Shown piece by piece: positions 38,152 to 50,300 of a stretch of DNA of 64,000 nucleotides. Source of the stretch: Parus major (taxonomy: Eukaryota > Chordata > Aves > Passeriformes > Paridae); contig NC_031768.1 in assembly GCF_001522545.3 (NCBI RefSeq), forward strand, positions 92,180,230 to 92,244,229. Direction: 5' to 3'. The notes under the pieces were generated by a model that saw only the letters and a program-made list of their open reading frames with translations, did no database searches and was not told where the DNA came from. The position numbers and the translations under genes are program-made. Position 1 is the first letter of the stretch; each line of letters starts with the position of its first letter.

Positions 38152-38246
38152 GCTGGGCCGGGCCGGGCTGGGCTGAGCTGGGCTGAGCTGAGCTGGACTG
38201 AGCTGAGCTGAGCTGAGCTGGGCTATCCTGCGCTGGGCTGGGCTGG
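38152..38246. repeat. GCTGR pentamer tandem repeat with G-quadruplex motif
   Basis: Nineteen 5-nt units stay in perfect register over 95 bp. Most are GCTGG or GCTGA, with two GCCGG units near the left end, one ACTGA, and two divergent units (GCTAT, CCTGC) near 38222-38231. The first four units form a canonical G-quadruplex pattern, GGGCCGGGCCGGGCTGGG, at 38155-38172. The plus strand is G-rich with many AGCT tetramers. Confidence 0.92.
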
Positions 38247-38393
38247 CAGCCTCGGGGGACCAGCGTGGAGGAAGGAAGGAAGCGGATCACAGCGCATGAA
38301 GTCTGAGAAGTGACAGCGTTTTGCACTGGAGGCAGCTGTGTGAGGTTACCTGAGGACAGTGTCTGGCTCTACTGGCTGATTGCTTAGAGCATT

Positions 38394-38411
38394 AAAAAAA
38401 AAAAAAAAAAA
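38394..38411. repeat. Poly-A tract, 18 nt
   Basis: An uninterrupted run of 18 A about 100 bp beyond the CpG island. No retrotransposed body was recognised upstream. Confidence 0.9.
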
Positions 38412-38599
38412 TCCAATTAATGGGGGCACCTCCTAAACAAACCAGATATCCCTTTCACCATGCAGTCCCTGTTGAGAAGAGTATAATTTTACATTAACTG
38501 CACTGGATAAGTAAGAATTTGTTATGTTCTGACTTTATCCAGGAAATTCCCTTTTAACCCAATTGTCCCTATTAAGTGTGTCAGCTCTTCTTTCAAAAG

Positions 38600-39085
38600 C
38601 TCTGCTCTGCAAAGGCAAATTAGTATATTAATGTGGAAGCACGTAATTTTAAGACAACAAAAAACTGGGAGCCCTTATCCATTTTTTCAGAAAAAGTTAT
38701 TTATTACAAAATATTGCAACAAACTGCTTGCTTACAGTTATTTATAAAAATTAAATTTATTTTTGTTCATGTTTCTTTTTTACTTTCAAACCTTAACAGA
38801 AGAATTATACTTGCCACTTTCATTTTCTTTAATGCATTTTAATTTGGTTTGAGTTGATTTAAAGTTTCATTTTCAGATTCTCAACTAAATATTGAAAATC
38901 TAACCTGAAAGTACCTCCTAAGACCGATCTACTCTTCTTTGCCCTCTTCTTAAATTATGCATAATGTAAACTTGACAATAGCCAGGTTTAATTCTGAAAC
39001 GCTTTATTTATGTCACTGTAATTCAAAGCCTAAGGGAAAACAGCTAATCTTATGTACAATTAGCATGTAGCTCTGCTTAGCTGAA
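38600..39085. promoter_or_regulatory. Possible conserved non-coding element
   Basis: An AT-rich block with many homeodomain/POU-type strings, such as the 12-bp palindrome ATTATGCATAAT at 38954-38965, GTAATTTTAAG near 38643 and ACAATTAGCATG near 39056. It lies just right of the CpG island. Conservation is inferred from texture only. Confidence 0.35.
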
Positions 39086-39089
39086 GTTC

Positions 39090-41715
39090 AGTGTATTTCC
39101 CTCACAAGTGAGCATCAGGGAACAGGTCCACTGCTGTCTTCGTGAGACCTGTGTGAACTGTGGGCTGCTTCAAAGCACCCAGGATGGGCCCTGCCCAGGC
39201 TCTTGGAAGTTCTCTTGTTTCCAAGGCACTTGTGTAGGTAGGTGTATTAGCCATGGGATATATCATTTATGCACTATTTTTGGAGCTGTCAGAGCAAAAT
39301 CAGTTTTAGGGAAGAAGGGAGCAGTGCTCTTGAAGTGGTTTTTCACCTTTCACATGCCGTTTGTTTCCCCATCTTATTTTGGATTGTGAGAGTGCTGTCT
39401 TTTGTGGAGGAGATGATTAGTGCCCCAGAAAAAGGACCCTATGAGTCCTGCTGTTTGACTGAGGTGTTTGGGGAGAAAAGTTAAATAGTTTTTAACATCA
39501 ACTCACAATTGGTTTGGGCATATGGCACTGTAGGAGAGTGTGTACAATGTGTGTGCGTACACAGATGATTGAGTGGTTTCAGTATGTTTCTAACTTGTCT
39601 GCTTCTTAGCAGTAGATATGTAGGATATACATGACATAAATGCATTTTATTAAGGGTTGTTTGATGCCTCTGATGTAGTTTTATGCTCTGAACATGTTGT
39701 TTTGAAACGCTTATTTGTATGTGAGGAATTGTTAACACATTGTATCATACTATGGTGTGGATTTGTGGGAATTCCATGGTTTTCTACAATATCACTGCAT
39801 CATATGAAATGCACACAGTCCTAAATGCAGTGAAGCTTTTATGGTGTGATGTTAATCTTCAATTTGGGGCCCAAAAGTTGTTTTCACTCATGTACAAAGT
39901 AGCCAGGCCCAAGGTGATTTTAACAGATGATTCATTTCTGTCCTAAAATGGATTCAAGGGGATTCTTTATCATACTGCTCAATCCCAGGTGTGTAATTTT
40001 TTTTCTTCTGCTCCCAATATGGGTGTTCCTGTTTTGTATTTCAGAACCTAGATTTTCATTTAGCAATTAATGTGCATGATTCAAGTCACTCCTTCTGTAT
40101 TTTATGAATTTTTTCCAAATATAGTGTTTCTCTGCCTACTGTTGATTGAGCAGAATGGGACTTGCCTACACAAAATTTCTTAGGAAATACGATTTGCACA
40201 TCCAGATTTCTGACTACACCCACTCTCCCCATCATTGCAAGGTGTTAATCTAGTTGTATGATGGTGCTTGCACAGATGCATACATACATACCCTCTTTAA
40301 AAATAGGCTGTATGCCTAAATCCTTATGGGAGAGCTAGGTCTCTGTGCTCACTGAATATTTAGCCCTTGTGGTTACTGCAACAGAGTTTTTGTGAAGACT
40401 CTCCCATATTTTTAGAAGATGCTTTTAGTAAGCAGTTTAAGTAACAACTGAGTTTTTTGCAGCAAACTTTAATATAAAACTAATTTTAAAATTACACATA
40501 TCCTTTTTAACAGAACTTTAGATTTGAGCAGTTCCTTTCCAGAAACCTACCCTGGAGAAAATGTTTTTAATCAGGTTAAAATGGAGGCAAGATAGAAAAA
40601 AAAATGTTTGCTGTGGCGTGACTGGAGCAGTGCTAATGAGCTCTGCTCTAATACATGAAGGAACATATGGCCCCCATCTGAATACAAACTGGACACAAAG
40701 CAGTAATTCAGCTGAGATGTCCTGAATATTGTAAACTGGGTGAATGTGGTCGAAGGTGTTTATAAATGGTGGCTGAATCCCACACACTGACTCACTGCCT
40801 TCTAATGTCCGGGGCTCAAGGTGCTATTTGTAAGAGTATAGAAAATGACCAGTAGAGGGAATTCTTAATTAATGCTAACAAAATAGCAAACTGAAGTGTT
40901 TTGCTATGAAGAAAAGACTTCTTGTGCTCATGACGCAGCAAGAGACGGATTATGGAGAGGGCGAGTTAGGAGAAGAAAAATCACAGGACAAGCAAATTGA
41001 GTATTTACTGGCAAATAATTGCTCTCTTAAGCTGTGGCTCTCTTCCTAAATTCTTGGCATTCCTGAGCACTAGAACCGTTTTCAAAAAATGCATCGTTAG
41101 AGAGTAGATGTAAAAAACTTCTCAAAGGCTGATGGTGCAGACTTGTACAGGTAAGGATGTGTGCATTGCTGCCTATATTTCTTCTAAAGCTTTAGATTGC
41201 CGTCGTTTACAGGACTGCTGCTTTTCTCTGTCTCCGACAGAACTGCTGTTTTGGTTTCACAGCTGTATTTCGTCTGAAAGTTGGGGAAGTGAGGATAGTC
41301 TTTTAGGCAGGCTGCAGTGATTGCTTTTCTGTCAGCACAGAGGTATCACTGGACAAGGAAACAGAACAAGCTGGGAAAAAGTATATGGCCCGGTTTTGTT
41401 TTGTTTCAATGGGTGCTGGCTTGCCTCTAAGTGAACGACTACACATCGGTTTGTTGTGGGGTGGGAGCTTACTGCCGGTATGTGCTTGAATTGCCACGCT
41501 GATTTCACTGGAGGAAGGCTTGTGAGATGCTACAGGGAAGGAACTTTTTGTAAGGGGCTCCTAGAGACTGCCTGCATCCCCAGGGCTTCCCTAGATGTGG
41601 CTCCCCAGGGAAATGAGGTGTTTGGGAACCTGCTGTTTCCTCCTGTCTGCAGTTTGCCTACTGTTTCCTACTCCTTTCCCTCCCAAATTTCACTGCTTTT
41701 AGCTAAGTTTTAATG
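39090..41715. other. Non-coding DNA, no gene recognised
   Basis: No recognised gene. Short TG-rich and CATA-rich patches lie near 39535-39560 and 40278-40290. The open frames (62-93 codons) have no known domain. Confidence 0.6.
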
Positions 41716-41719
41716 GGTG

Positions 41720-42265
41720 AGTTTCCAATATACCTGAGTTTCCACATTTTTTTTTTTTTTTAAGTAGACAGCTGTTTAAAGGAAAAAAGTTCTTTTAACA
41801 GCCTCTCTGTGGGACATACAGCCTCATAATTAAACCCAAAATTATACATCAGATGCAAAACTCTTGACAGAAATCCATAACACTGGAGGCTCATTTGACT
41901 CTTCAGGAGCTGGCTCAAATTTATGGAGGATTTTAATTTTGTTTATTCTACATGCAAACTTTATTTTCTAATACTGAAAAAGGGCATGGAGTATATAAGT
42001 GGTTAGGAATACTTTGTCTTTAAATATGACTCTTACTCACATTTTAATCATCAAATAAAACTGCAGCACTGCCATTTTTTATCAAACCTACAGAATGCTG
42101 TCCCTCGTTTCTTCTCCTCACTTCATCATATGCATTAAAAGTAGTGGCTAAAACAATCTCACTTCTCACAAGTTAATAAGAATAGCCAGTATTCCTGAAG
42201 AGCAGACATGTTCCTTTGATTTTACAGGGGGATTATCGTGATTATACTGACCATGTTCAGCAGTG
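41720..42265. promoter_or_regulatory. Possible conserved non-coding element
   Basis: Beyond a 15-nt T-run (41747-41761) lies a repeat-free AT-rich block with CATAATTAAAC near 41825, TATATAAG near 41992 and TTTAATCATC near 42042. It has no open frame. The call rests on texture and is weak. Confidence 0.25.
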
Positions 42266-42551
42266 GTGAGCAAGCTGAACACTTGATTGGTGCGGGCATA
42301 TATGTGTTGGAGACACAGCTCTGGAAATCCACACAGAAAGAATCACAGAACCCAGTATCAGATCCTTCAGAACAAAAATTGCCAAGTTCCCCATAAAGAA
42401 TAATGGTGCTTTAACTTTTAATACAGGGGTAATTTTTCATTAATTAAAATCAACTTATGTCTTTAAACACGGGCAGTTTTCAGTCCTCATAGTTTATTGT
42501 GCCATAATTGTGGATATTCTGTTTATTCAGTATTATGCTAACTATTATATT

Positions 42552-42612
42552 TATTATTAGTTATTATTAGTAGTTATCTTTATTATTATAAAGGCCTTTC
42601 TTATTATTATTG
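42552..42612. repeat. Degenerate (ATT)n-rich tract
   Basis: Repeated TTATTATTA units with interruptions, split near 42590 by a short unique AAAGGCC segment. Confidence 0.75.
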
Positions 42613-44070
42613 CAATATTTAGTCCTTTTAAAACTGATAAAATGTTTGTCCATCTGGGCTTTTGGGTACAGAGTACTGCAAGTTTTTTACATAGCATGTG
42701 AATTAAAAGTCCTTTTATTTGTTTTAGTGTTCTGCCTTTTAGTGACTGTCCCCTCTTGTCTTGGGACATCAGATTTACTTTTTCTGTGTAGTTACATCAC
42801 TTCCACTACATTCAGTCTTCTTTGTTTTCTTTGTCATTTTGACACTTTCTAAACCTTTTTCATAGAAAAAGCTCTTGAGGGTTCTAATGAGTCTTTTGCT
42901 CTCTGAACCCTTTTTGTTTCTCCTCTGTCCTATTTGAGATGGGGTGGTCAGCACTGACTGCAAAACCCAAAGTGATGGCATGACAGCAACTTATATAACC
43001 ACATTATGGAAGTGTCAGATGTATTTCCTTTGGACACCCAGTTGTTCAGTGTGAGACCCTGAACAGCCCCACTAAATCCCTCCATTTCCTTTCTTGTGTT
43101 GGCTTCTGTGAGCTCATCGAGCTATGGGGGATGGAAGCAGTGCAAATCATTTCTTTATTTCTGCTAATGGAAAGGCTAGCTACAGATTCCTATACAGAGT
43201 GGGGATTTTTGAAGTCAGAAGAGGTATCTGTGGAGGAGTATCCTTGTACCTTGTGTGCAGCAAACTGGAAGGATTCCATAAGATAGCAATGGGCTGACAT
43301 GGAAAGGAAGCACAGCTTGTTCTGTGGCTTCTAGACCATCTGCAAGTGACTTGCAAGAGATGAGAGGGTGCCAAATAAAAGCACAATTGTGATATAATGG
43401 AGGTATGAATCAGTCATTGGTCTGCTCTTACTGGAAAAAGCATGCAAAGCCCAGGACTGTTCCTTGGGTGGTACTAGGATACTTCATTCCATTGAAACGT
43501 GTTTCAAACCCTAACTCCAGACCAGCAGTCACTTAAAGATGTCTGGGAAAAAAGCTTTTTTCACTTTAGATTGTCTAATCTTATCTTTTTATTTCTGCAG
43601 ATATATAAAGGCATGTTATAGAAATATGTAATACAAAGTCCCTGGGTCACAGTAGAGCATATCAAGTCGACTTTTGCTGGAAGCAAGTGATTTTCCTTCT
43701 TGTTCCTCTCCTCTCAGTTTACCCCCCATCACTCTTTTAGCTCCTCTTCTTGTCTGTCCCTGCCTTCCACCAGAAATTTTCTTCTTTTTTCCTTAGTCAA
43801 AATTCTACCTGGCATGGTATATTTTTCTAGTGTAAATGATCACTTTCAGCATTGAGGTGATAACACATACTTTATGCCTTCTTTGTTGCCCAAGAGAGAA
43901 CAAATAGATTTTGAAAAGCAGATGGTTGACTAGAGAGCCCTAAGGTATCGCAGAGCTAACAGGTGCAGCTCCCTATTCAGACTCTGCAAAGCAAAAAAAT
44001 ACTGTTTCCCAGACAAACCAGAAGAAACAAAACAGGAAAAACAGCAAAAAGATGGACTTTAGAGTCCAAA

Positions 44071-44086
44071 TACATATATATATATT
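44071..44086. repeat. (TA)n microsatellite
   Basis: TACATATATATATATT, a short alternating tract that is probably polymorphic. Confidence 0.85.
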
Positions 44087-47000
44087 TAATCATGTTTATG
44101 GTAGGTTGAGCAGGGACAGTGTTTGTTTGCTGGAAGAAGTCATCCCTTGTGAAGAACAAGGCAAACTTCACGGCTAAAGCAGAGTGCTGGAAGGTAGAGA
44201 CCTGCACTGAATTCCATCATGGCCATGGATGAGCTGAGTGGTTTGCAAAACGCTTTTCATGTCTGTTTTCCACACAAAAGCAGGACAGTAGCAGAGGGAT
44301 AACTAATGTATCCTACAGATCATTGTGAACCCTGTATGGGAAAGGCTAAGGAAGAAAAAGTGTATTGCAGTGTTGAAACATTAGATACTACGTCAACTCA
44401 GCGTGGGTTTCCTGAAATACAGAGAATAAGTTGTTGAATACCTTAAGCAAAACAACCCATGTAGGTCATTAACAAAGAAAGAAAAATCATACCATTACTA
44501 TTACCTGTTTCTAGTCACATATGTGCTATTTTACACATTTTATATGGAGTAGACAACACTCCTGGTAAGTCTTCCAGTGGTGAAGGAGCTATGCCTGCAC
44601 TTTTTCACTTGTGCAGCTATTGATAACTTCAGATGTAATTTATACTGGGTTTTGCTCACACTGCCATAAATCCTAATTCAGAATGAGAATGAGAATATCA
44701 ATGCTTCATTATTAATAACATCATTAGGCCCTAATTTTGTGATCTTAAGCTTGAGCCATCCAGCTGAAAATCCCTGGGGTGTGTTTACTGAATCTGTGCT
44801 GGGAGCACTTCATTGTTGTAGGTGCTCTTAAGCACATTTGCTCTTGGTATAACAGAGGACTGTGAAGTGGTGTCTAGAAGTCTGAGGAGTTATCCTTGCA
44901 GGAGCAAGTAGTAACTTATACCAGTCAGCAGAATAAGCTTTTTTCACATTGCCAGAGGTGGAAAAAACAGAGATGCTAACTTCTTGCCTTTTAATTTGAG
45001 TACTGGAGTACAGGTCTTCTATTTCAGAGCAAAATAAAGGAAATCAGGAGGATAAATAACCAGAATTTTAGCTAGTAGCAAGAAACAAGGAAAGGGCATA
45101 TAATGAGCATGGCTCTTTTTGCCCAAGCATTAAATATTAATGTCTTTAAAATCTAGATTGCATGGAAAGCTTTTCAGTGCGTTTAGTCCAATTAGAAAAC
45201 AGATTCATAACCATAATCACATTTTAAAATTAATGAATATAGGAATAAGAAAGTAATATAGATCAATAATCTTATGTAAAAGTTTTTCTGGGAGTTATGG
45301 AATCTGGTGCATCATGCTCTCAATTTTTCCGTACAAACATTTTTCCATTAGTCATCAGGTTGGAGCAGTTTATAAAAATTGGAAAAACAAGTCATGAGAG
45401 CTAAAACACATTTTGAAAAGTTAAAATGAAAAGATGAATAGGATGGAAAACTTCTTGAGGAGTTGGGAGAAAAAAAGGTAATAGGGAGATTTTTTGTTTT
45501 TGTTTAAAAGATGGGCTCATGCAGAAGAATTAAGTTGTAAGAATACTGTAGCCAACTGTGAATATCCGTGATACTGTTAGAGGAAAGATTACTTTCCTGC
45601 TCCTGGTTTCAGGCAAATTGCCTTAGTTGTCCTGGTCCTTTTGTTCCACATAATTATCAGCTGAGTTGAAGGAGATCTCCCTACAGCTGTGAGTAGTAAT
45701 GAGGCTTTAGCATTTCTTTGCACATCACTACTAGGATGTGACCTCTCTCCCTAGAAGGCTCACCTTTTCATTATAAAGGTGTTACTTCTTTTCTGCGTGT
45801 TTAAGGCGTTGCTCAGGTAATACAATCCCTTCTCTCTGCAGATGTAGAAAATGCAAACAAACAGAAGTTCCAGAGAGCTTCTTTAACCCTGGATGTGAAA
45901 GGTGGTTAGGGATGGAGGTTTCAGATTATTGGGGCAGGAGTTTTGAAGGAGAGCAAAAAAATGGATACATTTAGGATTGTACTTAGCATATTGCATAAAT
46001 GATGCAGGAAATGCAGAGAAATGCCACAAACATCACACAGGGACATGTCAGACGTAGAATGACAGCTGCCATTCAAAACTCTGATGACATCTGAAACATA
46101 AATAAATGTAAGGCAGTGATGGCATCCTTTTGTGAAGGTATTTCCATGATGATGATCTTCCCCCTCACACCAGTTCACCTACTCTCCTGTGATGAATTGA
46201 TGTGACATCATGAAATTCCAGGAAGAATAGAAATCAGACAAAATGGATGCTTCTAGAAAGGGCAGATTATCTTGTCATTTTAGAAATAAAGGAAGTTGTG
46301 GTGTGAGTCAGTCCTCAGAAAATGATGTTTGAAGTGAGATGTATAAAAGGTGCAGGGGTACAGAAGTATTGTGGAGAGGTGATACTGCATGGCAGATATA
46401 CCTGGGATTTATGTGCTGGCAGGAGGACAGGTGTTGAGGGTAGGAAGGCTTTTTATGATCAAGCTGAGTATCTCAAAGCAGCACTGGTTTTATGTGTGCA
46501 AATGATAGACAGCAGTGAAACAGAGTACAGCAGAATCCTAAGGCATGGGATGGTGAGTGGGAAAATCATAGGGGGGATTTATGCTCTATTCAGCTATGGC
46601 TCAGATGATTTGCCTTTGCTTTTGCTTTTTCTCACACTTTTCCCAATTTATTTTGTATTATGTATCATGCCTGTAATTGTTTTCTCTTGTTGTTTCTCTC
46701 CTGACATGTTTAGTCCCACAACACAGTCTAGTCTTGATGTTTTCCTTCTCCTTCAAAGAGTCCCGAGAGAGAAGCAAGGAAGGTAGATGTATTTGACTTT
46801 GGAAAATGATTTGATGCCACTTGCAAAGGAAATAAAATATATCACAGGGGTCTGCTGCGGGGTGTGGAGTGAAAATATTACTTGTTTGTGACAAAGGATT
46901 GCCTTGAAGACTGCTTTGGCTTGATCAGTCTGAAACCCATGTCGCACTGTTTTCGTTACAAGGACTCTAATGTTCCTGTTTCTTTTGGAAAAGGACTTCA

Positions 47001-47139
47001 TCTGTTTTGAAATAAATCCAAGACTCCCCAAATGTACTGTTTGCTTTCAGACCCAGCACACGAGCACTGTGCATCAGGGTCACATTGCAAAGGGGTCAGG
47101 AGAATATTCTTTCTCTGGATGGTGAGCCAGGTTAGCCAA

Positions 47140-47340
47140 GGAATCTGCATCGGACAAGCCCCATGGCAGCAGAGGACTGCAGGGACTTGGAATGTGGGGA
47201 TCTTTGGGCAGCACAGCTGTCCTGCAGTGCAGGGCCATGGCTCCTCCCCAGCCCAGGGGCACCAGGGATCCTGCAAGGGTGGTGCTGTGCTGCACAGGTG
47301 GTGCAGGGCTGTGGTAGGATGAGGAGATCCCAGTGTGACC
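47140..47340. other. GC-rich, CpG-poor segment
   Basis: GC content is well above the flanks but CpG is rare and TG/CA abundant, as in methylated DNA that has lost its CpGs. GTGCAGGGC and GGTGCAGGGCTG occur near 47225 and 47300 as imperfect repeats. Overlapping frames on both strands (71-96 codons) are by-products of the composition. It may be a decayed island or minisatellite. Confidence 0.4.
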
Positions 47341-50300
47341 GAGTGAAACCCAGTAGATCTGTATTTCCCATGGGACTCACCTGGTTTGCATGTTGAAGTC
47401 AGAGTAATATTTCTTTGATGCCCTCTTGCTTTCAGATCTGTAACTCAGTGCTAATCATTCCTTCAGTGGATCTCAGACTGGGAATGTTCACTGGAGTTGA
47501 TCATTACAGAGGCTTAGTACATTAATTCAAGTTCTCAGCATACAGTGGCTCAAAATCCTCCCCAGACTCCCAGTGGCTTCCTATCCTGAAGACATAGCTT
47601 TCTGACATTTTTTTTTTTTTCTTTCCCTAATCCTGAGATATCCCTAATCTTTTCCATCTTCAATTCCCATTTTTGTAGTTTGCAGGAGAGAACTATTTCA
47701 GTGCATTTCCAACTTATCATTTTTATATTACTAGTTTTACCTAGTGTTAAAATACTGCTATGGTTCTAATGTGTAGAATGAAAGAAAGTAAATTTACTCT
47801 CTGAAGGGGACAATACAGCCTCTAAATTTTTGGTAGGCATCTATGATGGTGTATCCCTGGTGATATGAAGTTCAAGGGTTTTATTTTTGTTTTTCTTTCT
47901 TTACTGTGTTTCTCTATTTGCATCAACTGCTGATGCTTTTACATTAGATTTTTTGTTCAGAAATCATCTTTTTTTGTTGTTTTTTAGTTTCTATTCTTCT
48001 AATTCAGCTTTTAAAAGAAATTCCAAAAAAACTCTCATGTAAGATGAGCTCAAGCAAGCTGCTGTCGACTGGTAATTTCTTTGTACTTTAAGTGGACTTT
48101 GTATTTCTCATGGGCTAGCCATTGTGGCCTGAAAAAACTTGTTACACCAATCCATGAATCCAGAAGAATACAAGTAAAGATGGCAGGGGTGTTTGCACTC
48201 CTAAGTTACTGATATGAGAAAATCCCTCATTTCTAGGAGACCACCCTCCTCGTCCTTTATCAGCTTAAAACTGTCTAGTTTTAAGCAAGCTTGTCAGAAA
48301 TGGAGAAGCTGCCCAATTCCTACAGGTTTTTCTATGAAACCATAAATGAGGCAGAAATTACTCCTGCCTGCGAGAGAGGCTGCAGTGTGCACCCCAGTGT
48401 GAGGGGTGTCCTCCCAGCTGGGCCAGTCCTCTTTCCCAGACAGGTCTGGTGTTTCCTCCTCCCGAGCACTTGCTGGGTGCCACCCCTTCAGTGTGGAAGA
48501 GGGAGCTGGAAGAGCTGTGAGTGTTGGCCAGGGTGAAGAGTGGAAGAGCATGGGAGGAAGAAGTGGGAGAGGGCTGTCATAACTGGGAAGACTAGGGGTA
48601 TCATGGCCAGGATGTCACAGACGAAGAGAACCCAAATCTAAAGGAAACCAACTCACTGATGCTGTTACTTGTGGGATGACTTGCTTAATTCACATAACCT
48701 CTTGCCTGTCACCATCTGCAGAGCTACTTCAACAAAGAAACTCTGTTCTGAGATTAAAGAGGAGTTAGAGGGAAAAAGACACAAGCTCTGGTCTTCAGAT
48801 AATACACATGAACTTGACAAACTGATTGTAATGTCTGTGTCTTGAATTCTTTATCTCAGAGTGAAGAATTAAAATACGTGTGCTTCAGAGGGGAGCTTCA
48901 TCCATTTGGAAATGATTTTTCTCCTTTAGGAGACAGATGCTTTACCTTTTCCATGAAAAGTTGTAAATGTTTCAGAAACAATTAATGAAGCTTCCTGACA
49001 TCCTCTTGGGTGAGGAAATATGATTGCTGTGGGAAAACTGAGGCAAAAATCTGTCATGTGAATATTTTATTTTAATAGTTAATGAACAGAGAAAAAAGAA
49101 AGTATTACTGTAAAACACATGAGCAAGATTTTGGAAAACTTCAGCAGAGAAAGGTTCTGAGGCAAATTCTGTCTTGATTGGAATCTCTTGAAGGTCAAAG
49201 TGTCTACTCAGTGTATAAGGCACGATTAAATTTGGCTCGTGGTGTAAATATAATCAGGAGACTTACCTCTTAGTATACCTAATTTCAAAATTTACATGCT
49301 GTGTAAGGCAGCCTTGTAGAGCAGAAGTAAATATTTTGAAAAGTGACTACAGGAAAATATAAACTTCCTTTGGTTTCAGGACAGCAGTAGTGCCATTACA
49401 TTTTACATGAAAACTACCAGTCTCTTCAGCCAATGGCAAAAGAACTTCAGCAAAATGCACCACACACCATCTCAAGGCATTAGTGTTTGTGTACAAATTA
49501 ACAATTTCTATTTAAGGATTTGGAGATTGGGACACATCAGTGTAGCAGGCCATGCAGCACATAAAATGGCAATTGAGGAAGAATAAAAACAGGTGCCCTA
49601 ACCTTTTCCCCTCTGTTTTAGTCAGAAGATCCATAGTCCTTGGAAGCATGCACATGTCCATAGACTTGAAGCTGATTTTTTTGCTTTCAACCTCTGTGTA
49701 ACCTCAGATGATCCAATTTTTTTGACTCTGTTATCCCAAGATCCAAATCATTCAATCAATAATCCCAAGTAGTCTCCTTTCTTTACCACAACAAGCCTCC
49801 CTTTTCTTAAAATCTCTAGTAGATTTTAGACTAAATACACACGAAGCAACAGTTTGAAGTGAATTTACTACATGTTACTGGCAGTTTGTAATCTTATGGA
49901 TATGTATGTACCAGTATGTCTTGAAAAGGTAACAATAATACCTGTGGCAATCCCTTTCCCCTCTTAGACATTTAAACTTTTATATCTGTACAGTTTGTAA
50001 CTACATCTGTTAGTCAAGCATAATATAAATCAAGGAAAAACTATAGGAAATGAAAAAAATTATGGTGAGAGAAAAGAACCACCCATAAGCGTTGGATACA
50101 TACTGACACTCAATGATTATTTTAGATTTCTATTTGTTTGGCTGGTTTTGTCTTTTTTTCCTAAGGGTAATCTTCTCAAGAGTCAGCATTTACTTTATAT
50201 TCATGGAAATCAATGAATGGTTTACCATGCACTTTACATGAAACAGACCAGTACTCCACATTGTGAAAATCTCACCCCTAAATAAAGCCAGGTTCATGTG

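Larger units (their letters stand above)
37965..38300. promoter_or_regulatory. CpG island, candidate promoter
   Basis: The only strongly CpG-rich segment in the window, with roughly 25 CpGs between about 37970 and 38170 against near absence in the flanking kilobases. Such islands usually mark unmethylated promoters, so an unrecognised first exon or a non-coding RNA start may lie here. No TATA box or convincing donor site could be fixed. The right half consists of the tandem repeats listed separately, so part of the CpG density comes from repeat expansion. Open frames across it (112 codons plus, 85-90 codons minus) are low-complexity by-products. Confidence 0.5.

Noticed and set aside
38152..38246. 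Immunoglobulin switch region
   Set aside because: The pentamers are alike, but the array is only 95 bp and no immunoglobulin exon is present; switch regions are kilobases long.
37848..38326. 112-codon plus frame with an Arg-Ser-rich end and 85-codon minus frame with a Ser-Ala-Gln-Pro pattern
   Set aside because: The patterns are produced by the hexamer and pentamer arrays, not by a splicing-factor-like protein.
43492..43507. Inverted repeat TTGAAAC-GT-GTTTCAA
   Set aside because: Seven-base arms are expected many times by chance in 64 kb.
46322..46786. 154-codon open frame, the longest clear of the gap
   Set aside because: No recognisable domain and a pyrimidine-rich composition that gives a hydrophobic stretch; overlapping minus-strand frames are also open. 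Chance is likely.
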